A stretch of DNA of 64,000 nucleotides from NCBI RefSeq assembly GCF_010015445.1, contig NC_053112.1:5855964-5919963 (forward strand), read 5' to 3'. This DNA is from Perca fluviatilis. Its lineage: Eukaryota; Chordata; Actinopteri; Perciformes; Percidae. The notes beneath the pieces were generated by a model. The model saw only the letters and a list, made by a program, of their open reading frames with translations. It was not told where the DNA came from and made no database searches. Made by a program: the position numbers and the translations under genes. Shown here piece by piece: positions 32,255 to 43,960 of the stretch. Position 1 is the first letter of the stretch; each line of letters opens with the position of its first letter.

Positions 32255-33904
32255 TTAGTTTACTCTGACAGGAGAGATGATCAGAGGGGCAGAGTTTTTA
32301 CCACCATCATTACTACAGGGACAGAAGTATGGGAAAAGTTTCTCAGTGAAGGAGCAGCCAGTAAAGGAGTAGATAAGAGCTGCAGCATCTACATCATAAA
32401 AGGAGACCAGACCCTCCTCATAATCCACAAACACCCCCACCTTCTGAGGAGGAGACTTCAGAGAGAGAAGGACTGAAGGTTTAGCAGCAGCTATGTACAC
32501 ATTTCCATTTGTCAAATATAAAGTCCATACACCATTCTGAGGGATCAGCGGGATGTTCTCTTTCCTGTTGATTGACTCTCTGGCCACTCCTAAAGCCCAT
32601 TTAGTCTTTCCTTTAACTTGAACCTCAAAGTAAAATCTGCCTGAAGAGAAACTCTGCTTTCCTAAAACACAAGCACAATTAGAAAATCTCTCCGGGTTGT
32701 CTGGGAGATTCTTCCTCACATCACCAAGATTCACTTGTTTCCCATCATCAGACAGGATGAGTTGAGGATGTGCTGTATCAGGATCAAGAGTCACATCCAC
32801 TGCATACTGCTGGACCCTCTTCAGCTCAGACTTAGCAAGCAGCTTCTTCATCTCTTCACTGAGTGTCTCATCCAGCTGTGCCACAGCTTTCACCACAGTC
32901 CCCTCATATGATGATGGATGGATGCTGACCTCTGTCCAGTCCTTGGTTGGTGGAGGTTGTTGGATGTTTAGGGACTGGACACTCTGGAGAAGATGGAGGT
33001 GGTCTTCAGAGCGTGAGAGCTGCTCCACCTCAGTGCTTCTCTTCATCAGCTCAGAGATTTCCTGTTCCAGCTCTTTGATGAAAGCTTCGGCCTGTTTTTC
33101 TGTTGTTTTCTGCTTCTCTTTGATCGTGTTGATGAGCTCATTCAGGCCTCTCTCAACAGACTCCTTCAGAGAAGTGAAGACCTGAACACCTTCTGCTGTC
33201 TCTCTGTCTGCATCTTCCTCACTGAGGTCGACTGAGTGTTTGATCTCCTGAATCTTCAGTCGTCTCTTCTGGATCATCTGCTGAATTTCAGCCTCTGTCT
33301 TCCCCAGCTCTGCCTTCTTTCTTTCATATTCTTCTTTCAGAGGAACAACATCATGCATCTTGTGGTCTAAAACAGTGCAGAGCATGCAGACACATGTCTG
33401 GTCGGTCTTACAGAACAGCTCCAGAGGTTTATCATGCTTTGTACACATCCTGCCTTCCAGGTTCTCCACAGGGTCGATCAGCTGATGTCTTTTCAGACCT
33501 GCCGTTGTCAGATGAGACTCCAGGTGAGTCTCACAGTAGGAGACCAGACACACCAGGCAGGACTTCAGGGCCTTCAGTTTGGTTCCAGTGCAGACATCAC
33601 AGGGAACTTCTCCTGGTTTGGACACTTGTTGCTCTGAGCTGCTGCTGCTGGCTTTCTGTTGAGCTGACTGTCTGAACTGAGCAACCATCTCAGAGAACAA
33701 TGTGTTGATGAGCAGCTCAGGTTTTGTGTTGAAAACCTTTTTACACATCGGACACAGGTACTGGTCATTAGTATTCCAGTGTTCATTGATGCAGTTCTTG
33801 CAGAAGTTGTGTCCACATGATGTGGTGACAGGATCAGTGAACACATCCAGACAGATGGAGCACAGAAACTGATCTTCAGATGGCAGATAGTTTGCAGCAG
33901 CCAT
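32255..33904 (-). CDS. TRIM E3 ubiquitin ligase (RING, B-boxes, coiled coil, PRY-SPRY), intact copy 1
   Basis: A single coding exon of 549 residues starting MAAANYLPSEDQFLC; an upstream Met at 33940 lies before the acceptor ATGTGTAG and is not used. RING at 15-54 with C15, C18, C30, H32, C35, C38, C51, C54. B-box-like fingers at 102-142 and 154-190, coiled coil about 190-330, PRY-SPRY about 370-549 (LDPDTAHPQLILSDDGKQV, FYFEVQVKGKTKWALGV, GVFVDYEEGLVSFYDV). The layout is that of TRIM25/TRIM39-like and finTRIM proteins expanded in fish, E3 ligases often tied to antiviral signalling. A 5' UTR exon lies near 36409. It is the only fully intact long copy of three here. The exact orthology is not assigned. 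Confidence 0.92.
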   Translation of the reverse strand: MAAANYLPSEDQFLCSICLDVFTDPVTTSCGHNFCKNCINEHWNTNDQYLCPMCKKVFNTKPELLINTLFSEMVAQFRQSAQQKASSSSSEQQVSKPGEVPCDVCTGTKLKALKSCLVCLVSYCETHLESHLTTAGLKRHQLIDPVENLEGRMCTKHDKPLELFCKTDQTCVCMLCTVLDHKMHDVVPLKEEYERKKAELGKTEAEIQQMIQKRRLKIQEIKHSVDLSEEDADRETAEGVQVFTSLKESVERGLNELINTIKEKQKTTEKQAEAFIKELEQEISELMKRSTEVEQLSRSEDHLHLLQSVQSLNIQQPPPTKDWTEVSIHPSSYEGTVVKAVAQLDETLSEEMKKLLAKSELKRVQQYAVDVTLDPDTAHPQLILSDDGKQVNLGDVRKNLPDNPERFSNCACVLGKQSFSSGRFYFEVQVKGKTKWALGVARESINRKENIPLIPQNGVWTLYLTNGNVYIAAAKPSVLLSLKSPPQKVGVFVDYEEGLVSFYDVDAAALIYSFTGCSFTEKLFPYFCPCSNDGGKNSAPLIISPVRVN

Positions 33905-34544
33905 ATCTACACATAGGGTGAAAGAAAAGATAAAACACATTAAAATGCAGTTTTAATTATAAAAAAAAGAAGGTGTTTTGACTTGCACCGAACTGTGAGC
34001 AACAACATTTAAATTATGCTGACAAATTGAAGCTCGCTACTCTGACAAAACAGCACTGAATATATCCACATAGGGGCCGAGCCAGACATTGTTTAAAGAT
34101 GTGGGGCTCAGCCCAGTTTACAGCGGCTAAATGCGCTATATATTTTAAGACATTTGAGATAATAGTAAATATCTGCACTGGGTTTCACCAGCTATCTGTA
34201 AGTTCAAACATAGAATAGTTTGAACCTATCTTTAATTAGGTTGGAGTTTACACGCTACTAACATTTTAAGGGTTGCACCAGCTGAAAAAGTTCTAAGGCA
34301 TAAGTTAAAACTTAAATCTTACACCTCGCCTTGGTGGATGTAAAGTCCTCTGTAAGATAGATGTTGTCATAGCGTATCGTTTTAATGCAACACTATGTAA
34401 CTTTTCCCACTTCGGTCCCCCTATAGGTTGTCTCATTGGAACTCCAGCTACAGCTAAAAGTTACATAGTGTTGCTTGGTGGTATAACTTGAAGAATTAAG
34501 AGGAGTGACATACTATTTAGCCTCAGCAAAGCATTGTCAATATA

Positions 34545-35816
34545 CACTACCGGTCAAAAGTTTGGGGTCACTTAGAAATTTACATTCCACTCCATTACAG
34601 ACAGAATAGCAGCTGAGATTAGTTGCATTGTTTTTTTAACCAGGGCAGCAGTTTTCTACGGAGCCCCCCTGGTCCCACTTTGTCAAAAAAATTATTTATA
34701 ACTATCTCGTGGCCTCAAGATAGTGTAGAGATGTAGTGTAGTGCAATACTTCACATTCTGTGCAATATTCTCTGTTTTAATATTCAGTGTGCAATATAGT
34801 TTGCTGCAGTTCTGCTTCTATTTATTTACTAGTACGGTTCATCACAATTCTGTTAATACAGTAATTGTGAATCTTGTAGGCTGCATATCCATAGTCTTTT
34901 ATAATTCTTCTTCATATTTTATAGCCTATATTTATACTTTACATGTATATATGTCACAAAGTGAAGCCAGGCAGCCAGAGTTTTCTTATGTTGTATATGT
35001 GGTGTTTTATTTTGTATATAGTGTGGTGTTTTGGTTTGCCCGGCACAGAACTGAAGACTCCTCCCAGCGCACCTGAGGCAGATCTCATCAGGAGAGATGC
35101 TGGAGGAACACGGAACGTGCTCCGACACACCGGGAGCGCATTTTGATAATGAATGGCTGAGACATAAGGAGGAAAGAGGAGCGGATAGAGAGCGAAAAAG
35201 AAACGTTGGGGACGGAGCACAGATAGACGGGCAGGACAGCGGAGCCGGAGGACAGCTGTGGATGTTTGGAGGATCGGCGCGTTGGCGTTGTGCGAGTGCG
35301 ATTTGGGCAACAATAGAAAATCTGATTTCAACCAGTCTATAGAGAAAGGGACTACAATCTTTACCCTTTTCTGTTTGAGGGAGGGGGGAAGAGGGCCAGC
35401 AGCACGCAACGTCCACTCTGCCTTTCCTGTTAGGGCCACAACGCCAACGCGCCGATCCGCCAAACACAGCTGTCCTCCGGCTCCGCTGTCCTGCCCGTCT
35501 ATCTGTGCTCCGTCACGTTTCTTTTTCGCTCTCTATCCGCTTGTCTTTCCTCCTTGTGCCTCAGCCATTCATAAATAAAACACCCGAAACACCACACTAT
35601 ATCCAACATAAGAAAACTCTGGCTGCCTGGCTCCACTTTTTGACATATAAAAGGGTAAATGAAAAAAACATTGGAGAACCCTTGTGCAATTATGTAAGCC
35701 CATAATCTGAAAACTGCTGCCCTGGTTAAAAAAAACGATGCAACTGATATCATCTGGTAATCTGTCTATAATGGAGTGGAATGAAAATTGTGACCCCAAA
35801 CTTTTGACCGCTAGTG
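34545..35816. mobile_element. foldback Tc1-type MITE (1272 bp)
   Basis: The ends CACTACCGGTCAAAAGTTTG and CAAACTTTTGACCGCTAGTG lie between TA dinucleotides. The arms stay complementary for about 600 bp each (for example GAAGCCAGGCAGCCAGAG and GCTGCCTGGCTCCAC), with the centre near 35200-35300. It lies in the 5' UTR intron of TRIM copy 1 and no matching insertion occurs in copy 2. Confidence 0.8.
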
Positions 35817-36408
35817 TATATATTATCAAACAGTTCATATTCTCTAGCTGCTTCACAATAAAAACCTCACACTAGTTTTCTTGTGGAAAGCTTTTATTGT
35901 GAAACAGTCAGTGGAAATAGAGGAAGCAGTATGCAATTAGTACACAGACAGAAAACCACAGAGATTCAGTTCAAAGTTCCTAATGCCTCTGTGTCCAAGT
36001 TATATTAAAGAACAGCACTGCTAACAAAGCTCTGCTTACTTGAACACATTCCATTTCCTCCAGCTGCTTCACATTAAAAGCCTCCCACTGGTTCTCTGCT
36101 TGAAAGCTTTTATTGTGAAACAGCCAGAGAAGATAGAGGAAGCTGTTTTTATGAAGCGATCTGTAAACAGTAACAATAGCAGTAAAATAGGAAGTAATCT
36201 AAACTCCAGTCCTGAGAACTGACACAGAGAGACTGTTTAAAGCTGTTAAAGTGGTCTACTGTATAGTGGGCCTGTGGACAAACAGCCATAGTTATATTGT
36301 TACCAATTTCACAAGACATTAAAAGAGAGGAACTTGCTGCCTGAGTAGAGCTGAAGTTTAGTGTTAATCCTGGTTGTAGAAAGTGTAAATGTGACCAGCT
36401 GTACTCAC

Positions 36409-36600
36409 CAGTGTTTGGCAGAGACTCTGCTGTGTTGTTGAGAAAGACCTGATGAAGTCAGTTTGAGTTTTCTTTCAGAGAGAAACCGAGACTTGTCTCG
36501 ACTGCAGCGTGGCTGACACTCTGACAAACTTAACTTTCATTTCTGGAGTGTGATGTTGAAGCTCTCCTCTTTCCAGTGTTGCTCCTCCTCTTACTGCAGC
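36409..36600 (-). promoter_or_regulatory. 5' UTR exon and promoter region of TRIM copy 1
   Basis: The reverse strand reads CTCTGCCAAACACTG then GTGAGT donor (36403-36408). The same exon occurs for copy 2 at 43746. Just upstream the strand contains CTGAAAGAAAACTC, an ISRE-like GAAANNAAAC arrangement. The 5' end is not defined. Confidence 0.5.
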
Positions 36601-37408
36601 TCTGGTGTTAGGTTTCCTCCCTCTGATTTACACGGTTACACAGGTGTGCTGTCTGGTTAATATGGAGCAAAGATGGAGTTTTATCTAACAGGTGGGAGGA
36701 GGAAGGTGTGTGAGAAGGTGTTGCTTATATCTTTATGGGCCTTTTTCACGGCAGACATCTTGACATGTCATAGAAGGAAAAGCACAGGTGTATTCAAAAC
36801 CCAGTAATGATGGCTGCATTCCACTTAGGAGAGGTCCTGGTATTGTGCATGCTGACTCACTGAAATATCTTACTGGGACACTTGATGGAACTGAGCCATT
36901 GTTAAGGTTATCAGTTTCAGCTGTGCTTTTCCTACTATGACAAGTCAACATGTCTGAAAAAGGTCCATTATGTTTGTTGAAACTTGAAGGTGCCTCATCT
37001 TTACTTTAACCAGGAGAGTTTAGTTTAGTTTATTGGACACAAAGAGAAACCTCCACACATCTGCAACATGTCAATGATATGACAATGTTTTCTTTTAACT
37101 TACAGAACAAACAGAGCTAATTCACTTCCAGCGTTACATACGTAACAGAAGTGAAGTAACTTCTGATTTTAACTGAAACCATGATCTTTTTCTAAACTTA
37201 ACTTTGTAGTGTGTGTGTCTAAACATAACCAAACTGCGACCGTTTCACAACGTTAACGAGTTGTGTAAAACCTCGACCGTTACGTTCTCTGGTTTAGATA
37301 TGAGGATGAAAAACTTTTGAGGTACCTCTTAGGCCATGTATCAAGAATGCATGCACAATTCCTTATTTTCACCTCGCACACACACATAAAAAGCATGCAC
37401 ATACTCAA

Positions 37409-37411
<3 letters not shown>

Positions 37412-37440
<29 letters not shown>
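37412..37440. repeat. (GT)n microsatellite
   Basis: About 14 GT units between the two duplicated blocks. Confidence 0.9.
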
Positions 37441-37441
<1 letters not shown>

Positions 37442-37582
37442 TTCTCTGTGCATCTGTCTGTCTGTCTGTGTCTGCCTGTCTCTCTTTTGCTATATCATTT
37501 TTTTCTACCAATATGTAAATGTTTACACTTTTCGGGATTCATTTTTAATAGCGACTGACCACACAATTTACCATGCTACATA

Positions 37583-38114
37583 CAGTACAGGCCAAAGGTT
37601 TGGACACACCTTCTCATTCAATGTGTTTCCTTTTTATTTTCATGACTATTTACATTGTAGATTCTCACTGAAGGCATCAAAACTATGAATGAACACATAT
37701 GGAATTATGTACTTAACAAAAAAGTGTGAAATAACTGAAAACATGTCTTATATTTTAGATTCTTCAAAGTAGCCACCCTTTGCTTTTTTTGATAACTCTG
37801 CAAACCCTTGGTGTTCTCTCAATGAGCTTCATGAGGTAGTCACCTGAAATGGTTTTACCTTCACAGGTGTGCTTTGTCAGGGTTCATTAGTGGAAGTTTT
37901 TCCCTTATTAATAAAAAAGCAAAGGGTGGCTACTTTGAGAAAAAAATATAAGACATGTTTTCAGTTATTTCACACTTTTTTGTTAAGTACATAATTCCAT
38001 ATGTGTTCATTCATAGTTTTGATGCCTTCAGTGAGAATCTACAATGTAAATAGTCATGAAAATAAAAAGGAAACACATTGAATGAGAAGGTGTCCAAACT
38101 TTTGGCCTGTACTG
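37583..38114. mobile_element. palindromic Tc1-type MITE (532 bp)
   Basis: The ends CAGTACAGGCCAAAGGTTTG and its complement AAACTTTTGGCCTGTACTG lie in TA duplications. The arms are about 215 bp and share CCATATGTGTTCATTCATAG. Only about 100 bp of unique centre. Confidence 0.9.
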
Positions 38115-38454
38115 TATATAGCATATATACATGTATTGTTGCCGATTAATTTAATAGTTGACAACTAATTGATTTGTCTTTGCCGCTCTAAACACCAAAA
38201 ACAATGTCGGCGTTATATTTGCTTTGTCACTTTTTAACATTTTTTGTGTTTGTTTCTTTCAAGGTTTTTCAAATGTATTTTGTTGCTTAGCCAATTTTTT
38301 TCCCTACGTTTTTGGCGCTTTATACAATGTTTTAGTTTTTTTTTCTACGTTTTTTGTCTGTTTTGTGTAGCACTTTGTAACATAGATTTTGAAAAGCTCT
38401 CTATAAATAAAGATTAGTATTTGTTTTAGTTTTTGGGGTTTTTGTTTTAAAGTT

Positions 38455-38895
38455 GTCCAGTGTCAGAAAACCGTTAAATCCTAAAAATATAAAAAAAAAA
38501 GAAGAAGGCGGGGGAAAGAAGAGAGAGCAAAAGGCTCACAACCCCCCCCTCCCCACCACACACCAAAAAAAAAAACAAAAAAAAACAAAAAAAAAAAAAA
38601 AAACAAAAAAAAAAAAAAAAAAAAAAAAGGGGGAAAAAGGCATAGTTTTTTTAAATTTTTTAAAAATAAAATAAAAAAGTTTTTTTTTGTTATAAAAAAA
38701 ACAAAAATAAAAAAAAAAAAAAAAAAAAAAAAACATAATTTAAAAAAAAAAAAAAAAGGAAAAAAAAATTGTTAATAAAAAAAAAAAATTTAATATAAAA
38801 AAAAAAAAAGAAGTGTGTATGTGTATGTGGGAAAAAAAAAAAAAAATGTGTAAAAGGGAAAAAAAAAAAAAAAAAAACAGAAAAAAAAACCGCAA
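38455..38895. repeat. A-rich homopolymer region, possible sequence artefact
   Basis: About 440 bp of long A runs broken by single C, G or T bases, with no repeat-unit structure. Frames through it (Lys- or Phe-rich) are not genes. Confidence 0.8.
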
Positions 38896-39016
38896 TGTGT
38901 TTTTATGATAAATATCCGGCTGTGATACACACACAATATCCATGTTAGTAGATTAATTTACTGTTGAAAACAAAGATCAGAGCCGGTACTAACCGTTGCC
39001 ATACCAAAGGCAAGAT

Positions 39017-39206
39017 TTAACCATTGTTGTCTTCGGGTCAAATTGACTCGTTTTCAATTTTTGTTATATATCGGAAAATATGGGACGTATAAATAAGCGC
39101 TGAAAATATGTAGAAGAAAAATTTAACAGGACAAAACGTTGGAAAAAGAAAAAAGCCATCAAAAATGTTTTTTTCAAGGTTGACGGAAAGACAACACAAG
39201 GGTTAA
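39017..39206. mobile_element. TTAA-flanked MITE
   Basis: TTAACCATTGTTGTCTTCGG to GACAACACAAGGGTTAA, with both TTAA ends kept. Same family as 388-766. Confidence 0.65.
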
Positions 39207-39422
39207 GCTGCTTTTTCAACATTTTTGTTGCTTTTTTCCAGGGTGCGATTGCAAAAAGCAGAGAAGGGGGGGATTTTTGATCATGAACAACAAAAGAAAA
39301 CATGCAAGAATTAAATCCTTCCAATACCTCCGTGGATATGGAGCCACTCTGCCAAAATACTTATTTATGAACTTCAATACAGTGGTGTAGCTAGTCTCAT
39401 GAATTGCAGTGGGTAAACTGTA

Positions 39423-39427
<5 letters not shown>

Positions 39428-39482
<55 letters not shown>
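39428..39482. repeat. (AT)n microsatellite
   Basis: About 27 AT units at the position that in block A holds the Tc1 element. Confidence 0.95.
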
Positions 39483-39486
<4 letters not shown>

Positions 39487-39587
39487 CTTTGTGGGAGGGG
39501 GTGCCATATCATAGTGGGGGGGTCTGGGTGTCCTCCCCCAGGGAAGTTTTGAGCATCAATGACTTCATTTCCTGCATTCAGATCAAT

Positions 39588-39663
39588 ATGGATATGCTGG
39601 ACTTTTGTGCTGCTTATGGATGTTCGAACGAAAGAAAAACAGCAAGGGATAACATTTCACAGG
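39588..39663 (+). pseudogene. THAP-like zinc finger first exon, copy B
   Basis: NMDMLDFCAAYGCSNERKTA then RDNISQ and a GTGAGA donor, one residue different from copy A. About 110 bp present before the exon in copy A are missing here. Confidence 0.5.
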
Positions 39664-41103
39664 TGAGAATATGTTTTATGATATATATGCCGCCTTCAAC
39701 CTGCAATCTGAGCTCCAGTGGCAGCGGGAGGCGAGTTCAGTGGCCGTGGATATGAGGATGAAAATCTTTTGAGGTACCTCTTAGGCCATGTATCAAGACT
39801 GCATGCACAATTCCTTATTTTCTCCTCGCGCGCACACATAAAAAGCATGCACATACTCAACTGGAAAAGAAAGGTGAGACCGATTCATCCTCCACAATCA
39901 CTGCTGGTGGAAACAACCATTTCCTCCTGCTGCTCCTTCACATTAAAAGCATCCAACTGGTTAAACACACAGGGAGCTTTTATTGTGAAGCAGCCACAGG
40001 AAACACAATGTGCTCTTAATGAAATACAACTTCTGTGTAAACCAGCTTTTCTGTTCAGTGTTTGGTGTTCAAGTCACTGTTTACTCAGGCCTTGTGTTCA
40101 ACAACTGCTTTATTTTACAGTTTTTATTTTTACAATCACATATTTACAGATTTCTTTGACTTATAAACCAATCTTAGCCACAAAACATCCAAAAAACAAA
40201 ATAGAAACATTCATTAACCTTTTATACACGGTATAATAACGACACATATTGTGTTCTGTAGACACTATAGACATGTAATAGGCCTTAAACTGCGTTCAGA
40301 CCAAAGAAAGTAATTCGCAGATTTTTGGCAGGGTTGTGCAGCGGTGGGACTGTCACTGATGTTTGTTTGTGTGTGTGTGTGTGTGTGTGTGTGACTTCCC
40401 AATGTAGCACAAGTACACTTTATATTTCACACTTACTGTTTTCTGCCAGATGGTTTATAGATCTCCACATTTCCGACTGAACTTGAAGGCAGCTTTATTT
40501 CCCGGAGAAAGAGAGAAAGAAAAGAGATGAGTGAGATATAGCGAGTGCTTTGTTGTTGCAGGAAAAATTAGGAGGGACTGACGGAGGGCAGGAAACATTA
40601 GGAGGGACTGACGGAGGGACTGAGGAAACAGTCAGCTGTTCGCCAAACTCCCGGGCAGTTCAGAGCTTGTGTTTGGGGTTTTAAAACGTTCTCGTGGCAG
40701 AGATAGAGGCAGTGATGTTTCCTGTTTCCTGATTGGGACTCTCACACTGCCTCAAAAAACTCTGACAACTCGGATCTCTGTTACATGATTGCAACAGGGT
40801 TGCTTTTCTCCAAAAGTTGAGTCGGTCTGAAAACTTTTCACCACAGGCCCGCTGCGGGTTTTTTTTTTGTCTCCCCCCTGCGGTAACCCACTACCCCCCA
40901 ATTAATATGTATGGAAAGACCTGCAGTTTTTGTGAATGCAGACTTACTCTTAAATGAAGGTGTCTTTTGAAACTGATTTCTTCTGGAAGTTAAAATAAAT
41001 CTGTGGATTTAACAGAGGTTTTTAAAAATAGATATTCTGATGCAGTGTTGAAGAGATGAATGCATTAAATTAATTTGTTGACTATGTAATGGAATACATA
41101 GAA

Positions 41104-42781
41104 TTAAAAAAACTTAACAATGAAGTATACGTCAATCACCACATTGAAAGGATAGATGATCAGAGGGGCAGAGTTTTTACCATCATTACTACAGGGACTA
41201 AATAATGGGAAGAGTTTCTCAGTGAAGGAGCAGCCAGTAAAGGAGTAGATAAGAGCTGCAGCATCTACGTCATAAAAGGAGACCAGACCCTCCTCATAAT
41301 CCACAAACACCCCCACCTTCTGAGGAGGAGACTTCAGAGAGAGAAGGACAGGAGGGTCATCAAGAGCTTTGTACTCATTTCCATTTCTCAACCATATAGT
41401 CCAGTAACCATTCTCAGGGCTCGCTGTGATTTGTCCCTTCCTGATGACCGACTCTCTGGCCACTCCTAAATCCCATTCAGTCTTTCCTTTAACTTGAACC
41501 TCAAAGTAAAATCTGCCTGAAGAGAAACTCTGCTTTCCTAAAACACAAGCACAATTAGAAAATCTCTCTGGGTTGTCTGGGAGATTCTTCTTCACATCAC
41601 CAAGATTCACTTGTTTCCCATCATCAGACAGGATGAGATCAGGATATGCTGTATCAGGATCAAGAGTCACATCCGTTGCATACTGCTGGACCCTCTTCAG
41701 CTCAGACTTAGCAAGCAGCTTCTTCATCTCTTTACTGAGTGTCTCCTCCAGCTTTCACCACAGCTTTCACCACAGTCCCCTCATATGTCGTTGGATGGAC
41801 GCTGACCTCTGTCCAGTCCTTGGTGGGTGGAGGTTGTTGGATGTTTAGGGACTGGACACTCTGGAGAAGATGGAGGTGGTCTTCAGAGCGTAACACCTGC
41901 TCCACCTCAGTGCTTCTCTTCATCAGCTCAGAGATTTCCTGTTCCAGCTCTTTGATGAAATCTTCGGCCTGTTTTTCTGTTGTTTTCTGCTTCTCTTTGA
42001 TCGTGTTGATGAGCTCATTCAGGCCTCTCTCAACAGACTCCTTCAGAGAAGTGAAGACCTGAACACCTTCTGCTATCTCTCTGTCTGCATCTTCCTCACT
42101 GAGGTCGACTGAGTGTTTGATCTCCTGAATCTTCAGTCGTCTCTTCTGGATCATCTTCTGAATTTCAGCCTCTGTCTTCCCCAGCTCTGCCTTCTTTCCT
42201 TCATATTCTTCTTTCAGAGGAACAACATCATGCATCTTGTGCTCTAAAACAGTGCAGAGCATGCAGACACATGTCTGGTCGGTCTTACAGAACAGCTCCA
42301 GAGGTTTATCGTGCTTCGTACACATCCTGCCTTCCAGGTTCTCCACAGGGCCGATCAGCTGATGGCTTTTCAAGCATGACATTGTCAGATGAGGCTCCAG
42401 GTGAGTCTCACAGTAGGAGACGAGACACACCAGGCAGGACTTCAGAGCCTTCAGTTTGGTTCCAGTGCAGACATCACAGGGAACTTCTCCTGGTTTGGAC
42501 ACTTGTTGCTCTGAGCTGCTGCTGCTGGCTTTCTGTTGAGCTGACTGTCTGAACTGAGCAACCATCTCAGAGAACAAAGTGTTGACATGCAGTTCAGGTT
42601 TTGTGTTGAAAACCTTGTTACACATCGGACACAGGTACTGGTCATTAGCATCCCAGTGTTCATTGATGCAGTTCTTGCAGAAGTTGTGTCCACATGATGT
42701 GGTGACAGGATCAGTGAACACATCCAGACAGATGGAGCACAGAAACTGATCTTCAGATGACAGATAGTTTTCTGCAGCCAT
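41104..42781 (-). pseudogene. TRIM E3 ligase copy 2, one-base frameshift before SPRY
   Basis: The first frame (42781 to 41732, 349 codons) carries RING, B-boxes and coiled coil, nearly identical to copy 1. The second (41727 to 41104) carries PRY-SPRY. The break near 41755 is one extra base in CAGCTTTCACCACAGCTTTC, where copies 1 and 3 read CAGCTG(T/A)GCCACAGC; it looks like local template slippage. The C-terminus also differs, ending IIYPFNVVIDVYFIVKFF instead of IISPVRVN. As it stands it would give a RING-coiled-coil protein with no SPRY. It could be a pseudogene, a truncated dominant form, or a sequencing error. Confidence 0.85.
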
Positions 42782-43745
42782 ATCTATACGTGTGAAAGAA
42801 AAGAAAAAGATATTAAAATACTATTTTAATTATTCAAAAAAAAGTGTTTTGACTTGCACCGAACTGTGAGGAACAAGGAACTTTTAAATCATGCTGACAA
42901 AGTGAAGCTCGCTACTCTGACAAAACAGCACTGAATATATCCACACAGGGGTGGAGCCAGACATTGAAAAATTTGGGGCTCAGCCCGGTTTACAGCGGGT
43001 AAATGCACTATATATTTTAAGACATTTGAGATAATAGAATGCCTAAATATCTGCACTGGGTTGCTCCACCTATGTATAAGTTCAAACATAGACTAGTCTG
43101 AACCTATCTTTAATTAGGTTGGGGTTTATGCGCTACTCAAATTCTAAGGGTTGCATCAGCTGAAAAAGTTCTAAAGGCATAAGTTAAAACTTAAAACTTA
43201 CACCTCGCCTTGGTGGATGTAAAGTCCTCCGTAAGCAGTGGTGTAGTCTACGTGTAACACAGGTATACGCAGTATAACGACTAAGAAAGCTCCAGGATTT
43301 CCATATACCCACTTAAAAATGCCCAACAGCTCACAACAACATACTTTCCAATATAATTTTGATATATTTTTAATTGTCATCTGTGTTTTTCTTTCCACTG
43401 TAAATTGGTGCATAAAAGTGTATCTCAATACAGGAAATGAAGTCGTTGATGCTCAAAGTAACCCAGTAAGTATGCCCCCCTCTCCCAAAGGTGGAGCGAT
43501 CCATAAACAGTAACCATAGCAGTAAAGTAGGAAGTAATCTAAACAGTCCTGAGAACTGACACAGAGAGACTGTTTAAAGCTGTTAAAGTGGGCTACTGTA
43601 TAGTGGGCCTGTAGACAAACAGCCATAGTTATATTGTTACACATTTCACAAGAAATGAAAAGAGAGGAACTTGCTGCCTGAGTAGATCTGAAGTTTAGTG
43701 TTAATCCTGGTTGTAGAAAGTGTAAATGTGATCAGCTGTACTCAC

Positions 43746-43960
43746 CAGTGTTTGGCAGAGACTCTGCTGTGTTGTTGAGAAAGACCTGATGAAGTCAGTT
43801 TGAGTTTTCTTTCAGAGAGAAACAGAGACTTGTCTCGACTGCAGCGTGGCCGACACTCTGACAAACTTCACTTTCATTTCTGGAGTGTGATGTTGAAGCT
43901 CTCCTCTTTCCGGTGTTGCTCCTCCTCTTACTGCAGCTCTGTTGTTTGTTTCCTCCCTCC
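43746..43960 (-). promoter_or_regulatory. 5' UTR exon and promoter region of TRIM copy 2
   Basis: Matches the copy 1 exon (CTCTGCCAAACACTG then GTGAGT) and shares the ISRE-like CTGAAAGAAAACTC. Promoter conserved although the coding frame is broken. Confidence 0.5.

Larger units (their letters stand above)
27350..37410. repeat. segmental duplication, block A
   Basis: Sequence around 27380-27800, 29470-29790, 31202-33970 and 36000-36660 has close counterparts in block B (38930-44200) in the same order and orientation: flank, THAP-like exon, TRIM 3' flank, TRIM gene, TRIM 5' exon. Block A carries extra insertions (Tc1, retroposon, foldback MITE), so it is longer. Confidence 0.8.

Noticed and set aside
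32922..33846. Antisense frames across the TRIM genes (also at 41573-42723 and 48537-49608)
   Set aside because: They are shadows of a strongly supported minus-strand gene and repeat in each paralogue because the TRIM coding sequence is conserved.
34919..35578. Frames of 100-180 codons in the foldback MITE
   Set aside because: Opposite arms of a palindrome give mirrored frames; no domain or start support.
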